From Didemnitutus sp047777955 (GTDB taxonomy: Bacteria; Verrucomicrobiota; Verrucomicrobiia; Opitutales; Opitutaceae): a stretch of DNA of 64,000 nucleotides. The DNA lies in contig NZ_CP180537.1 of the NCBI RefSeq assembly GCF_047777955.1, positions 3,100,001 through 3,164,000 on the forward strand, given 5' to 3'. Positions 6,198 through 16,052 of this stretch are shown piece after piece. Position numbers and translations under genes: made by a program. Every line of letters begins with the position of its first letter. Position 1 is the first letter of the stretch. The notes under the pieces are model-generated. The model worked only from the letters and a program-made list of their open reading frames with translations. It did no database searches and was not told the origin of the DNA.

Positions 6198-8438
6198 CTA
6201 GGGATGCGTGTGGGTCAGCGAGTAGAACGTCGCCTGCGTGTAGTCGTCGCTCGTGCCGGTGTTGTTCTGGTTGTAGACGCCGGCCTTGAAGTAGAGGTCG
6301 AGGCCGTCGTAGCCGGACTCGATGGTGTAGCTCACGGTGGTGGTCGAGCCGCCCTGCGGCGTGACCTTCACGGTCAGGGTGTGGCCGACGACCTTGATCT
6401 CGTAGCTCCAGACCTGGCCGAGGAGGATGCCGTTGGACGGGTTCAGGTTGTTCGGGTCGCCGAGGATCGGGACATAGGTGTTGGCGCCGGTCGACGGGTT
6501 GTCGTGGCCGAAGTAGATCGCGCCGCGGGTGTCGGTCGGGCGCTTGTGGTAGTAGAGCCGGATGACCTCGCTGGAGGGGCCGTGGATCTGGCCGACGACC
6601 ACGCGGCCGACCTTGGCGGAATCGCCGGTGGTGGAGACGTGATCGACGCTGAGCGTGGCGTTCATGGTGCCGTCGACGCCGCCGGCAGCGCTCTTGACGG
6701 AGCTGGAGGAGGTCGACGTGACCCAGTTGTTGGCGTGGGCCGAGGCGGAGCCGCTCGGGGCGAGCATCTCGCGCAGCTCGGAGCGCGCGTAGGTGGAGCC
6801 GCCGGTCGTGTCGCCGAGGTTGGGCGCCTTGAAGGTCATGCCGCCGGTGTCGGGGTCGGTGAAGAACCAGTCGGGATGCTCGTAGCCGGCGACGAGTTCG
6901 GCGGCGCTGTGCTCCTCGGCGTTGTTGATCGGCAGCGTGATCTTCCAGTGGGAGAGGTCGAAGTTGTCGCCCGGAGGCGCGTTGGGATCGAGGCCGTTGG
7001 TCGTGATGGTGTAGGTGGCGCTCGTGACGTTGCTGTCGGTCATGCCGGATTTGTAGGCGATGGCCTTGAGCGTCGTCGTCTCCGCGACGCTGATCGCGCC
7101 GGAATAGACCGTGCCGCTCGATGAGGTCGGGGCGGTGCCGTTGGTCGTGTAACGGATCGTGGCTCCGCTCGTGGCGGAGGAAAGCGTGACGCTTTGCGCG
7201 CCCGAGTAGCTGCCGGGCGTCGGGCTGAACGTCGGGGCGGCGACCTGCGGCGGCGGCGACGCGCTGATGGTGTAGGTCGCGCTCGTCACAGGGCTGTCGG
7301 TCATGCCCGACTTATAGGCGATGGCCTGCAGCGTCGTGGTGGCGGAGAGATTGACGGCGCCGGAATAAACGGTGCCGGTCGACGACGTGGGCGCGGTGCC
7401 GTTCGTCGTGTAGCGAATCGTGGCTCCGCTCGTGGCGCTCGAGATCGTGACGTTTTGTGCGGTCGTGTAGGTGCCGCCACCGGGGCTGAAGACGGGCGCG
7501 GCAACGATGTTCGTGCCGACGGGCGGCGGCGTGTTGTTGTCGAGCGTGACGGCGACGAGATCGACGAGGCCGTTCATCTCGCGGCAGCGGAGCTCGAAGG
7601 TGTGCGTGCCGGCGGCGACGCTGCTGTAGGACTTGTTGCGCCAGGTGAACTGGTTGGTGGAGTCGAAGGTGAACTGCGACCAGCTGCCGGAGTCGAGGCG
7701 AGCCCAGACGGAATCGGAGCTGGTGTTGGCGGCCTTGGCCTTGATCTGCAGGTAGACGGTCGAGCTCGACGCGAGCGAGAAAGTGTAGACGAGGCCGCCG
7801 GTGCCCGGGGCGGAGCCGGTGCTGTTGACGAGTTCCTTCAGCGCGGTGCCGCCGGACGCCGCGGCGTCGGTCACGAGTGACCAATACGACGAGTTGTAGC
7901 CGACCGACTCGGACTCGACGGTGAACGGCACGGTGCCGGTGGAGCCGCCGCCGCTGGAGCCGACGATGCCCCAGACTTCGCATTCGCTGACGCTGTTCCA
8001 GCCGTTGCCGGAGGAGTTGCCGTGGCCGACGATGCGCACGTAGCGCGCGGGGGTGTCGGTGAAGTCGTAGGTTTCGAAATTCGTCGTCGTGCCGCTGCTG
8101 TTGCCCGACCACACGGTGGTGAAGGCGAGGCCGTCGCTGGAGACGCGGATCTCGAAGTTCTCGGTGCGGGTGTTGCCCTGATACCAGGCGATCTTCACGT
8201 AGCTGACGGTCTGGGAGGGGCCGAGGTCGAACGTGATGAAGGCGCCGTCGCCCTGCCCCGCCCAGCGGGTGGAGAGGCTGCCGTCGACCGCGTTGGCGGG
8301 GACGGCGTTGTTGGCGGTGTCGTAGGTGCTCGCGGTGACGGCCGAGGCCGGGAGCGCGAACTTCGTGACGGTCTGGGCGAAAAGCGCCGGGCAGGCGCCG
8401 AGGACAAGGAACAGGAGGAGGAGCAATGTGCGTTTCAT
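6198..8438 (-). CDS. Multidomain alginate lyase, PL7 (alginate lyase 2 family)
   Basis: 746 aa with signal peptide (1-21). Order: F5/8-type-C/CBM32-like domain (about 25-160), a second carbohydrate-binding-like beta domain (about 171-302), two near-identical chitobiase-C-terminal/Fn3-like repeats (312-392, 399-479), then a PL7 catalytic domain (about 490-746). All three PL7 signatures are present: RSELRE (552-557), QIH (617-619) and YFKAGVYNQ (716-724), which supply the arginine, histidine and tyrosine of the active site. QIH with this core favours a polyguluronate or mixed-link preference, though specificity is inferred. It cleaves alginate by beta-elimination outside the cell; the oligomers would enter through the neighbouring TonB receptor and be finished by the PL17 lyase. 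309 nt separate it from that receptor, so it may have its own promoter. Confidence 0.93.
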   Translation of the reverse strand: MKRTLLLLLFLVLGACPALFAQTVTKFALPASAVTASTYDTANNAVPANAVDGSLSTRWAGQGDGAFITFDLGPSQTVSYVKIAWYQGNTRTENFEIRVSSDGLAFTTVWSGNSSGTTTNFETYDFTDTPARYVRIVGHGNSSGNGWNSVSECEVWGIVGSSGGGSTGTVPFTVESESVGYNSSYWSLVTDAAASGGTALKELVNSTGSAPGTGGLVYTFSLASSSTVYLQIKAKAANTSSDSVWARLDSGSWSQFTFDSTNQFTWRNKSYSSVAAGTHTFELRCREMNGLVDLVAVTLDNNTPPPVGTNIVAAPVFSPGGGTYTTAQNVTISSATSGATIRYTTNGTAPTSSTGTVYSGAVNLSATTTLQAIAYKSGMTDSPVTSATYTISASPPPQVAAPTFSPTPGSYSGAQSVTLSSATSGATIRYTTNGTAPTSSSGTVYSGAISVAETTTLKAIAYKSGMTDSNVTSATYTITTNGLDPNAPPGDNFDLSHWKITLPINNAEEHSAAELVAGYEHPDWFFTDPDTGGMTFKAPNLGDTTGGSTYARSELREMLAPSGSASAHANNWVTSTSSSSVKSAAGGVDGTMNATLSVDHVSTTGDSAKVGRVVVGQIHGPSSEVIRLYYHKRPTDTRGAIYFGHDNPSTGANTYVPILGDPNNLNPSNGILLGQVWSYEIKVVGHTLTVKVTPQGGSTTTVSYTIESGYDGLDLYFKAGVYNQNNTGTSDDYTQATFYSLTHTHP
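7002..7505 (-). repeat. Tandem repeat encoding two Fn3-like modules
   Basis: Two copies, 7263-7505 and 7002-7244, encode 81-residue modules that share long identical stretches such as SSATSGATIRYTTNGTAPTS and AIAYKSGMTDS. They probably arose by in-gene duplication and act as spacers between the binding domains and the catalytic domain. Confidence 0.85.
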
Positions 8439-8747
8439 GATGCGAAACTGCGCCGCGGAGGGCGCACACTTGAACGATGGACGTGGGGTGACCGGACAAG
8501 CGCAATGGTTTCGTGGCCAGGAAACCGGCGGGGGATTCTTCGTTGCTGGGGCGGACGGACGCGCGGCGCGTCACGGCGGACGACGCGTGGCGCCGGGGGA
8601 GCGCGCGGAGGACATGGTGGGGGCGGCGCCGGCGCGCGTGGGGACGCGCGCTCAGACGGCGCCGGAAACTCGGGAAGGGGTTCGCGCGGGGGAGCGACCG
8701 GACGCGGCGCCGCGCTGTGTCGCGGGCGCCGCGTGACGGGGTGAGAC
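8439..8747. other. 309-nt non-coding gap between PL7 gene and TonB receptor gene
   Basis: The only gap above 300 nt. No ORF with protein-like composition, no RNA gene and no T-tailed hairpin is seen. The part next to the PL7 start has lower GC and contains the inverted repeat listed at 8507. The rest is a GC-rich stretch with no structure that I recognise. Confidence 0.6.
8507..8526. promoter_or_regulatory. Inverted repeat upstream of the PL7 gene, possible operator
   Basis: GGTTTC-N8-GAAACC, perfect 6-bp arms, 69-88 nt before the PL7 start codon. Size and place fit a regulator site, but it does not match the inverted repeat upstream of the SDR gene, so the same LacI protein need not bind both. 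Confidence 0.35.
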
Positions 8748-11294
8748 TCAGAAGGTCGTGCCGACGCTGAGGACGAACTGGCGCGGTTTGCCGCGGGCCT
8801 GGTTCGCCGGGTAGTAGTTCTCGTCGGTGAGGTTCTTGATGTTGAGCGTCACGTCCCAGGGCTGCTTGTCGCGCTTCCAGGAGTAGCCGACGGCGGCGTC
8901 GAAGAGGTAATACTCGGGCAGGAAGAGCGCGGGGTTGGCGGTGCGCTGGGCCTTGGGCGACGTGTAACTGCCGCCGCCGGCGATCCACAGGCCCTTGAGC
9001 GAGCCGGCGGCGAAGTTGTAGCGCGTCCAGAGGCTGGCGAGGCGCTCGGCCGAGCCCTCGGGCGTGGCGCCGAGGAGGAGGCGGGCGGCGTCGTTGAAGC
9101 CCTGGAGGTAGGCGGCGTAGTCGCCGGAGACCTTCGCGTCGGTGGCCAGGCGCGGCGTGGGCAGCGTGATCTTGGTCGTGCGGATGTCCATCGTCGTGTA
9201 GGTCGCGTAAATCTGCCAGTTGTCGGTCGGCGAGAGCGTGAACTCGAGCTCGACGCCCTCGCTCTGGTCGACGGTGCCCTGCTTGCTGAAGGTGACCTCG
9301 GTGGTGGAGAGCACGCCGCTGGCGTTGAGGCCGACGACGGGCTGGCGGACGGTGACGATGCGGTCGGCGCGCTCGAGGTGGAACCACGTCGCGGTGCCGG
9401 AGAGCCGGCCGTTGAAGAAGTCGGTCTTGTAGCCGAACTCGTAGCCCAGGCCGCGGGTCGGCGCCGCGGGGGTGCGGATCGACTGCGGGTTGGTCGAGGT
9501 GTTGAGCGGGAGGCTGGGGTTGTAGTTCGGGTTCTCGATGGTGAGCGAGGTGCCGTCGACGAGGAAGGAGCGGCTGTAGTTGGCGAAGAGGAGCGAGTCG
9601 TGCGTGAGGTGCCAGCCGGCGCCGAACTGCGGCGTGGTCTTGTTGACGTCGTAGGTGTAGCCCGCGGCGCCGCCGGCGCGGTAGCGGTCGTAGCGCGCGC
9701 CGCCGATGAGCACGAGGCGGTCATCGAAGGCCTTCGCGGTCAGCACGCCGTAGTAGGCGTCCTCGCGGCCGCGGGTGAAGCCGCCGGAGGAGACGGACGG
9801 CAGGCTGTATTCGTCGAAATCGGGCGAGCGGTCCCAGGTGGACTGGTCGAAGTAGTTCCACGCGGTGAAGGGCAGCGCGCCGTCGGTGGCGCTGTAATTG
9901 CCGTAGGAGGAGCTCGAGCTGAGCGTCAGGCCGCCGCCGGTGCGGCTGTATTGGCGGTAGAAACCGAAGAGCGGGCTGAGCTTGATGCCGGCGAACTCGT
10001 ATTTGCCCGAGAGGTCGACCTGGTAGGTGTTGAAGCCGTCGGCGCTGGTCTGGATGCGCTTGCGGCGGTTGAGCAGGACGCTGGCGGTCTTGGTCGGATC
10101 GTTCAGGACCGCGGTGGGATTCGCGAGGTATTCGCGGAGGTAGTCGAAATACGACGTCGTCGCGGTGCGGTAGGCGGCGGTGGGCGTGACGTCCCACTGG
10201 GCGAGGCCGGTGAGCTTGTAGGCGACCTGGCGGGCGTTCCAGCTGTAGTTGCCGCGCGCGACCCAGTGGTCGCCGATCTGGAGGTTGAGCTCGGCGTTGA
10301 AGTTCTCGTAGTCGGCCTTCTTGTAGTCGTGGTCGCCCTGGTAGTTGAAATCGTCGGCGATCGGCGGGGCGCCGAGGAAGCCGAGGTTGATGGAGCCGGC
10401 GTCGAAGAGGCCCTGCTGGTAGCTGCGGTCGGAGACCTTGACGAAGGTCGAGGCGCTCGGCGCGCCGCTGAAGCCCGCGATCTGGACGTTGGGCTGCATG
10501 CCGACGGGCGGCGTCTCGCGGCGGCTGAGCTTCTCGTAGTCGAGGACGAGCGAGAGCTTCTTCGTGATCTGCACGGCGAGCGACGGGGCGAAGAGCCACG
10601 TGTGCGTGTCGCCCGTGACGGCCCACTGCGGGTCCTGGTTCCACGAACCGACGACGCGCACGCCGATGCGGTCGGTGACCGGCTGGTTCACGTCGGCGAC
10701 GACGCGGTAGTCGCCCTGGTCGCCGATGGAGGTCTTGAGCGAGTAGAACGCTTTTTTCTTCGGGCGCTTCGTGATGTAGTTCACGGTGCCGCCGGGCACG
10801 ATCTGGCCGTAGAGCAGCGAGGACGGGCCCTTCATGACCTCGACGCGCGCGACGTTGGCGCTGTCGGTGTTGCGGTTGCCGGCGAAGCCGTTGCGCTGCG
10901 GCGGCACGTCGCCGTCGAAGCCGCGGATCGAGAAGCGATTGTTGCCCGCAACGAAGCTCTTGTCGCCGCTGGTCACGCCCGGGGCGTAGCGCAGCACGTC
11001 CTGCAGGTCGAGCGCCCCGAGGTCGTTGATGAACTGCTCGGTGAAGGCGCTGACGGTGAACGGCAGGTCCTTGATCGGCGTGTCGATGCGCGTGGCCGAG
11101 ACGGAGTTCGCGGCGCGGTAGCCGACGTCCTTGTCGGTCGAGACGGTGAACGTCGGCAGCGTCACGACGCTCTCGTCGCGCGCCGGGGCGGCGGATTGGG
11201 CGAAGGCGAGCGGGGTGAACAGCGCGAACGCCAGCGACGCGACGTGCCGGCGGCTTGTAGAACGTTTGACGAATGAGGCGGAGTTGGGGGTCAT
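8748..11294 (-). CDS. TonB-dependent outer-membrane receptor, probably for alginate oligosaccharides
   Basis: 848 aa starting MTPNSASFVKRSTSRRHVASL; signal peptide ends near PLAFAQ. Residues about 70-180 are the plug, with the Opitutaceae-style entry VGYRAANSVSATR and QDVLRYAPGV. The remainder is a 22-strand type beta barrel ending LSVGTTF with the terminal phenylalanine needed for insertion by BAM. It would import ligand across the outer membrane using TonB/ExbBD energy. By fold it is close to siderophore receptors; alginate oligomers are inferred as substrate because it sits 53 nt after the MFS importer gene in an alginate locus. No SusD-like partner is present. Confidence 0.9.
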   Translation of the reverse strand: MTPNSASFVKRSTSRRHVASLAFALFTPLAFAQSAAPARDESVVTLPTFTVSTDKDVGYRAANSVSATRIDTPIKDLPFTVSAFTEQFINDLGALDLQDVLRYAPGVTSGDKSFVAGNNRFSIRGFDGDVPPQRNGFAGNRNTDSANVARVEVMKGPSSLLYGQIVPGGTVNYITKRPKKKAFYSLKTSIGDQGDYRVVADVNQPVTDRIGVRVVGSWNQDPQWAVTGDTHTWLFAPSLAVQITKKLSLVLDYEKLSRRETPPVGMQPNVQIAGFSGAPSASTFVKVSDRSYQQGLFDAGSINLGFLGAPPIADDFNYQGDHDYKKADYENFNAELNLQIGDHWVARGNYSWNARQVAYKLTGLAQWDVTPTAAYRTATTSYFDYLREYLANPTAVLNDPTKTASVLLNRRKRIQTSADGFNTYQVDLSGKYEFAGIKLSPLFGFYRQYSRTGGGLTLSSSSSYGNYSATDGALPFTAWNYFDQSTWDRSPDFDEYSLPSVSSGGFTRGREDAYYGVLTAKAFDDRLVLIGGARYDRYRAGGAAGYTYDVNKTTPQFGAGWHLTHDSLLFANYSRSFLVDGTSLTIENPNYNPSLPLNTSTNPQSIRTPAAPTRGLGYEFGYKTDFFNGRLSGTATWFHLERADRIVTVRQPVVGLNASGVLSTTEVTFSKQGTVDQSEGVELEFTLSPTDNWQIYATYTTMDIRTTKITLPTPRLATDAKVSGDYAAYLQGFNDAARLLLGATPEGSAERLASLWTRYNFAAGSLKGLWIAGGGSYTSPKAQRTANPALFLPEYYLFDAAVGYSWKRDKQPWDVTLNIKNLTDENYYPANQARGKPRQFVLSVGTTF

Positions 11295-11347
11295 CGGAAA
11301 AAGTGCGCGAGGCACTCGTGTTTGGGTCGTGGGGAGAAGATCGGGGT

Positions 11348-12646
11348 TCAGGCCCGATCGGAAACAGCGGGGGTATCGAGGCGGCGGATGGTGCCGCAGA
11401 GAAGGAAGACGGCCGCGATGCCGAGCGGGACGAGCGCGGTGCCCATGAGGAACACCGGCACGTAGCTGATCCGGCTCAGCGCCGGCACGAGCCAGGTGCT
11501 GAAGACGAGCACGCCGAGCACGGCGCTCATGCCGCCGACGCCGGCGACGGTGCCGACGGACGAGCCGGCGAAGAAGTCGCTCGGGAGCGTCTGGACGTTG
11601 TTGATCATCACCTGGAATCCGCAGAGCACGACGGCGATTGCGAGCACGGCGACGACCGGCGACGCGGCGAAGGCCCCGGCGATGAAGCCCGGCAGCGTCA
11701 GCGCGCCGCCGAGGAGGATGACGCGCTTGCGCGCGCGGTCGACGGACCAGCCGCGACCAATGAGGTGGCCGGACAGCCAGCCGCCGCTCAGGCTGCCGAC
11801 GACGGCGCCGACATACGGCACCCAGGCGAAGAGCCCGATCGACTGCACATTGAAGCCGAAGCGGTCGGCGAGGTAGATCGGCAGCCAGTTGACGAACAGC
11901 CACCAGATCGGATCGAGGAAGAACCGGGAGACGATCACGCCCCACGCCTCGCGGTGCGCGAGCAGCGCGCCGAGCGAGGCGGCCGGGGCGCCGCCACTCG
12001 CGGCCGGAGCCGCGGGCGCCGCCGCGCGGTCGCCGAGGATGTGGGCGCGCTCCTCGGGCGAAACCCAGGGATGCTGATCCGGCGTCGAGCGCGCGAGAAT
12101 CCACCACGGCACGAGCCAGATCAGGCCGAGGCCGCCGACGACGACGAAGGTCGCCCGCCAGCCGAAATGGGCGAAGAGCAGCGCGATCAACGGCGCGGAG
12201 ACGACCGCGCCGAGCGACGCGCCGGCGTTGAAGATGCCCTGGGCGAGCGCGCGCTCGTGGCGCGGGAACCACTCCGCCACGGCCTTCGTCGCGCCCGGCC
12301 AGTTGCCCGCCTCGCTGAAGCCGAGAATGCCGCGCGCGAGCGAGAGCGTGGCGAGGCTGCGCGCCAGCGCGTGGCCGGCGCAGGCGAGCGACCACACCGT
12401 CACCGAGAGCACGAAGCCGAAGCGCGTGCCCACGCGGTCGAAGATGCGACCCGACACCGCCTGCCCGAGCGCGTAGAGCACCATGAAGGCGGAGACGATG
12501 TTGGCGTAGTCGCCCTTGGTGAGGGCCGTGTCCGCGGAGATGCTCGGCCACATCACGGCGAGCGAGGTGCGGTCGACGTAGTTGATGACCGTCGCGGCCG
12601 CGATCAGGCTGATGATCCACCAACGGAGATGCGTGCGCGGCGCCAT
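11348..12646 (-). CDS. MFS importer of the anion:cation symporter type (hexuronate-like)
   Basis: 432 aa, about 12 transmembrane segments. The N-terminal signature NYVDRTSLAVMWPSI and the TM4-5 segment GILGFSEAGNWPGATKAVAEWFP are typical of ExuT/GudP-like uronate symporters of the ACS family. The central loop (PDQHPWVSPEERAHIL) also fits that group. Likely role: move unsaturated uronate or DEH from periplasm to cytoplasm with H+. The gene starts 4 nt after the kdgF stop, so it is translated in the same operon. Substrate is inferred from family and neighbours. Confidence 0.9.
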   Translation of the reverse strand: MAPRTHLRWWIISLIAAATVINYVDRTSLAVMWPSISADTALTKGDYANIVSAFMVLYALGQAVSGRIFDRVGTRFGFVLSVTVWSLACAGHALARSLATLSLARGILGFSEAGNWPGATKAVAEWFPRHERALAQGIFNAGASLGAVVSAPLIALLFAHFGWRATFVVVGGLGLIWLVPWWILARSTPDQHPWVSPEERAHILGDRAAAPAAPAASGGAPAASLGALLAHREAWGVIVSRFFLDPIWWLFVNWLPIYLADRFGFNVQSIGLFAWVPYVGAVVGSLSGGWLSGHLIGRGWSVDRARKRVILLGGALTLPGFIAGAFAASPVVAVLAIAVVLCGFQVMINNVQTLPSDFFAGSSVGTVAGVGGMSAVLGVLVFSTWLVPALSRISYVPVFLMGTALVPLGIAAVFLLCGTIRRLDTPAVSDRA

Positions 12647-12650
12647 GCGG

Positions 12651-13000
12651 TCACTTCCTCGGGAGAAACTCCTCGCGCATCGGCGCGAACACGTCGACGA
12701 GCACGCCGGCCTCGAGTGCGGTCGCCCCGTGCAGGACGCCGGAGGGGATATAGTAGAAATCCCCGGCGCGCAGCACGCGCTCCTCGCCGCCGATGTGGAC
12801 GCGGAACGCGCCCGTCTTCACGAAGGTGATCTGCACGTGCGGGTGCCGGTGCAGCGCGCCGACGGCGCCGGCGGCGAACTCGACGTAGGCGGCCATGATC
12901 TGGTCGCCGTAGGCCATGACCTTGCGCCGCACTCCCCGCCCTGGTCCTCCCAGGCGATGGAGTCGAACGCGATGAAGAGCTGTTCCTTTTGAACGAACAT
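12651..13000 (-). CDS. kdgF: KdgF-type cupin, unsaturated uronate cyclisation/linearisation (one apparent frameshift)
   Basis: About 116 aa in a single cupin barrel. Metal ligands are in the HRHPHVQIT motif plus the later H of PSGVLHGATAL; the ending VFAPMREEFLPRK matches KdgF. KdgF proteins speed conversion of 4,5-unsaturated monouronate to the linear ketone (DEH), the step after exolytic cleavage of alginate or pectin. The frame breaks at C 12934-12937: one extra C joins WEDQGG to GVRRKVMAYGD, restoring 117 codons. Start MFVQKEQLF at 13000 resembles homologues; an alternative ATG at 13021 overlaps the PL17 stop as ATGA. Without repair a gene caller would see only a 93-residue fragment from 12932. 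Confidence 0.85.
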
Positions 13001-13017
13001 GAGAGTGCGTCGGTCGG

Positions 13018-15209
13018 TCATTCGCGCCGCAGCGCGGCGTCGCCGGTCCAGGTGTAGGTCTTGCCGTCGGCCTCGATGCGGTGCGCGGCCTGCGGGTCCG
13101 CGGCGCGGTTGGTGATCATCAGCGTCCAAGCGAGGCCGTTCGCGCCGGCGATGGCGACGACTGTGCCCTCGTCCGTCGCCGCGACGACGCGCACCGACTT
13201 GATGGTGGGGAAGCCGCCGGTCGTGAACTCCTTCGTGCCGTCCCACACGCCGTGGGGTTCGAGCACGCTGGCGAAGACGTGGTTGGCGGCGCGCGTGCGC
13301 AGCATGAACGCGGCTTCGTTGCGGAGGTTGAAATCCGGGTCGTTGGCGCCGATGCGCGTCAGCACCAGGCGGGTCTTCGCGTCGGCGGCGGACGTGACGG
13401 TGTAGTAGCGGCTGCCGTTGAGCCACGTGAACTGCACCGGGCCGGCCGCGACGCCCTCGCCCTCGAACCACAGGTGCTGGTAGCCGTGCGCCTTGCCCAG
13501 CGGCTTGCGCTCGGTCGTCGCGACCTTGACCGGGACGTTCGTCTGGAGGAAGTGGCCCTGGTAGTAGAACGGCAGGTCGTAATCGTGCTCGGTGGCGGAG
13601 GTCGCCCGCAGGACGTCGATCAGCACGGGGTAAGGCAGCCTGGCGTCGCGCACGAGCGCGAGCGTGCGCTGCATGGCCACGCCCGGGACCGCGGTCGTGT
13701 CGCGCGCGCTGACCACCTGGAACTGTGCATCCGTCGCGGCGAAGAAATGCGCGTCGGAATGCTGGTGCTCGGCCGCGTCGTAGTCGCCGCCGTATTGCGT
13801 GGTCGCGTCGACGACGAGCGCGTTGTGGGCGACGGTCTGCTTCGCGTAGGTCTTGTTCTCCTTCAGGTAGCGGCCACCCCACTTCTGCTCGACGTTCACC
13901 CAGCGGGCGGAGCCGTAGTCGGAGAGGATTTCGCGGCCCTGGTCGTAGAAGATGACGCTGAGCTTGTCGTAATGGCCGTGCTCCATGCCGAAGGCGGAGT
14001 ATTTGAGCACGGCGAGCGCCTGGCTGCCGCCCGAGGGGCGCGCAGGAGCGCCACGCCGCCGTCCCGGCCGGTCGGTCCGTCGCCGTAGGCCACGCTGCGG
14101 TAGTCGAACGCCGGCGGACGCGGGTTGGCGACCAGCGCCTGCGCAACGGAGAGGCCGGCGGCGTTGAGCGCGACGACGCCCTGCCGTTTCGCGATGTCGA
14201 GGAGCCGCGGGTCGCGGCCATAGCGGACGTAGGCCCAGTCGACGGCGAGCGCGACTTCGGGCGACTGGAAGGTCTTTTCCTTCATCGCGTCGTTGAACGG
14301 GATGAACTCGCCGTTGACGTAGGTCAGCTGGAGGAGCGAGTCGACGGCCTGGCGCAGCACGCTGCCGCGGCGCGCGAAGACCTTCAGCTCGGGCTGGTTG
14401 TTCTCGATCACCTGCGCGAAGACGTAGAACGGCATGATCACGTAGCGCGCGTAGTAGGGGCCTTCGCAATAATAGCCGTCGGGAGCGTAGAGCTCGTCGA
14501 GCTGCTTGAGCCAGCCGCCGGTCCGGCCGTCCATTTTCGAGCCGTAGAGGGCCTTCTTCACCAGCTCGTCGTCGCCCATCACGTAGCCGGCCATGCCGAC
14601 CGCGGTGGCGGCCCAGGTGCCGTGATTGTGGATGCGGTCGAACTCGGCCGCGCGTTCGTCGGCGAGGAAATGCGCCATCGGCTCGAAGACGTGCGTCTCG
14701 ATGTTCTTCCGCTCCTCGGGCGTCAGCGTGTCGTAGATGCAGTCGTAGGCCTGCGTGGCGTGCACCAGCCAGACGCATTCGTTGAGGCTCTGGTGGAAGA
14801 GGCGGCCGGGCGACGAGCTGGCGGCGGCGGGATGGTTGCCGAGCGTCGGGTAGAGCACGGCGTATTTCTCCAGCATCGCCTTCACGAAGGCCGCGTAGCG
14901 CGCCTCTCCTGTGATCTGATACAGGAAGCCCGCGAGTTGCATCTCGGCGTAGTTGGCCTTGTGCCGCTCGTGGGTGAAACCGGCGGCGTCCTTCGGCTGC
15001 GGCACCACGATGGGCGCGGCCAGCGCCCGCGCGACCTTGTCGGTCGCCTCGGCGAGCGCCGCGTCGAAGAGCGGAGCCTTGCCGCGCGCGGCGCGGATCT
15101 CCTGCACCTCGGCCGGCGTGAGCAGGAGGCGCGGATGCACGCCGTTCGCGCCGCACACGGACGCCGCGAGCGCGAGCGAGAGAGCCAGGAAGGAGAGGAG
15201 ACGTTTCAT
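13018..15209 (-). CDS. Exolytic oligoalginate lyase, PL17 (one apparent frameshift)
   Basis: 730 aa after adding one base at G 14035-14038. Signal peptide 1-20, then an alpha/alpha-toroid alginate-lyase domain (about 25-370) and a beta-sheet heparinase II/III-like domain. PL17 catalytic features are visible: N195-H196 in RIHNHGTWAATAVGM, tyrosines in DGYYCEGPYYARYV, and the metal-site and histidine region GMEHGHYDKLSVIFY. It would release unsaturated monouronate from alginate oligomers, probably in the periplasm. It follows the SDR gene by 8 nt and is followed by kdgF. The break separates 13896-15209 from 13018-14040 in two frames, but both halves are fully conserved, so sequence error is likelier than decay. 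Confidence 0.9.
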
Positions 15210-15217
15210 GGCGGACC

Positions 15218-15973
15218 TCAGGCGAAGAAGATGCCGCCGTTGATCTCGAGCGACTCGCCGTTGATGAACGACGCGCGCTCCGACGCGAGGTAGGTGATCG
15301 CGTCCGCGACCTCCTCCGCCCGGCCCTCGCGGCCGAGCGGCGTCATGCCGGCGACGCGCTGGCGGACCTCGGGCTTGGTGAAGGTGTCGTGGAACTGCGT
15401 CGCGATCATGCCCGGCGACACGCAGTTGACGCGGATGCGCCGCGGCGCGAGCTCCTTGGCCATCGCGCGCGTGAAATTCGAGACGCCCGCCTTCGCCGTC
15501 GCGTAGGCGCTCGCGCCCGGGCCGCCGCCGTCGCGCGCGGCCTGCGAGGAGACGTTCACGATCGCCGCGCCATCGGGCAGGAGCGGCAGCGCGGCCTTGG
15601 TGACCAGAAAGACGCTCTTCAGGTTGAGCGCGATGACCTGGTCCCAGAACGCCTCGTCCATGTCCGCGATCGCCTTGCGCGCCACCAGGCCCCCGGCGAG
15701 GTTCACCAGCACGTCGATGCGCCCGTTGCCGGCGTGACCGGCGGTCTCGACGACCCGCGCGACGTCCGCCGCCACGGTGATATCTCCCTGCGCGAGCACG
15801 CCGTGGCCGCCGACGGCGCCGATCTGGCGGAGGGTCTCTTCCGCGGATTCGCGGTTGCCCCGGTAGTTGACGACGACCGTCGCGCCGAGCTGCGCCAGAC
15901 GCACCGAAGTGGCCCGGCCGATGTCACGTGCGCCGCCGGTCACGAGCGCGGTTTTGCCTTTGAATTCCAGCAT
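15218..15973 (-). CDS. SDR oxidoreductase, probable DEH reductase of alginate catabolism
   Basis: 251 aa, classical short-chain dehydrogenase. Cofactor motif TGGARDIG at 12-19, NLAGG at about 90, catalytic serine in IVNVSSQAARDG and Y-x-x-x-K in SAYATAKAGVSNF. NYRGNRESAEET after beta-2 lacks an acidic residue at its tip, which suggests NADPH. In this locus the likely reaction is reduction of DEH (4-deoxy-5-hexoseulose uronate) to 2-keto-3-deoxygluconate, as for known alginate-operon SDRs. FabG-like or KduD-like activities cannot be excluded from sequence. It is the first structural gene after the inverted repeat at 16053 and leads PL17-kdgF-MFS-TonB receptor. Confidence 0.85.
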   Translation of the reverse strand: MLEFKGKTALVTGGARDIGRATSVRLAQLGATVVVNYRGNRESAEETLRQIGAVGGHGVLAQGDITVAADVARVVETAGHAGNGRIDVLVNLAGGLVARKAIADMDEAFWDQVIALNLKSVFLVTKAALPLLPDGAAIVNVSSQAARDGGGPGASAYATAKAGVSNFTRAMAKELAPRRIRVNCVSPGMIATQFHDTFTKPEVRQRVAGMTPLGREGRAEEVADAITYLASERASFINGESLEINGGIFFA

Positions 15974-16052
15974 GAGAGGAAGGGGTGAAAGGGGTGGCAG
16001 CGGGCCGAGGCTCCGCCGAGATGCGGGCGAAGTTGAGAAATTCCGAGAGGTC

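Noticed and set aside
12651..15209. kdgF and PL17 as decayed pseudogenes
   Set aside because: Each has only one break, at a four-base G or C run, with full conservation on both sides and the same sign of error as in the essential dnaX gene.
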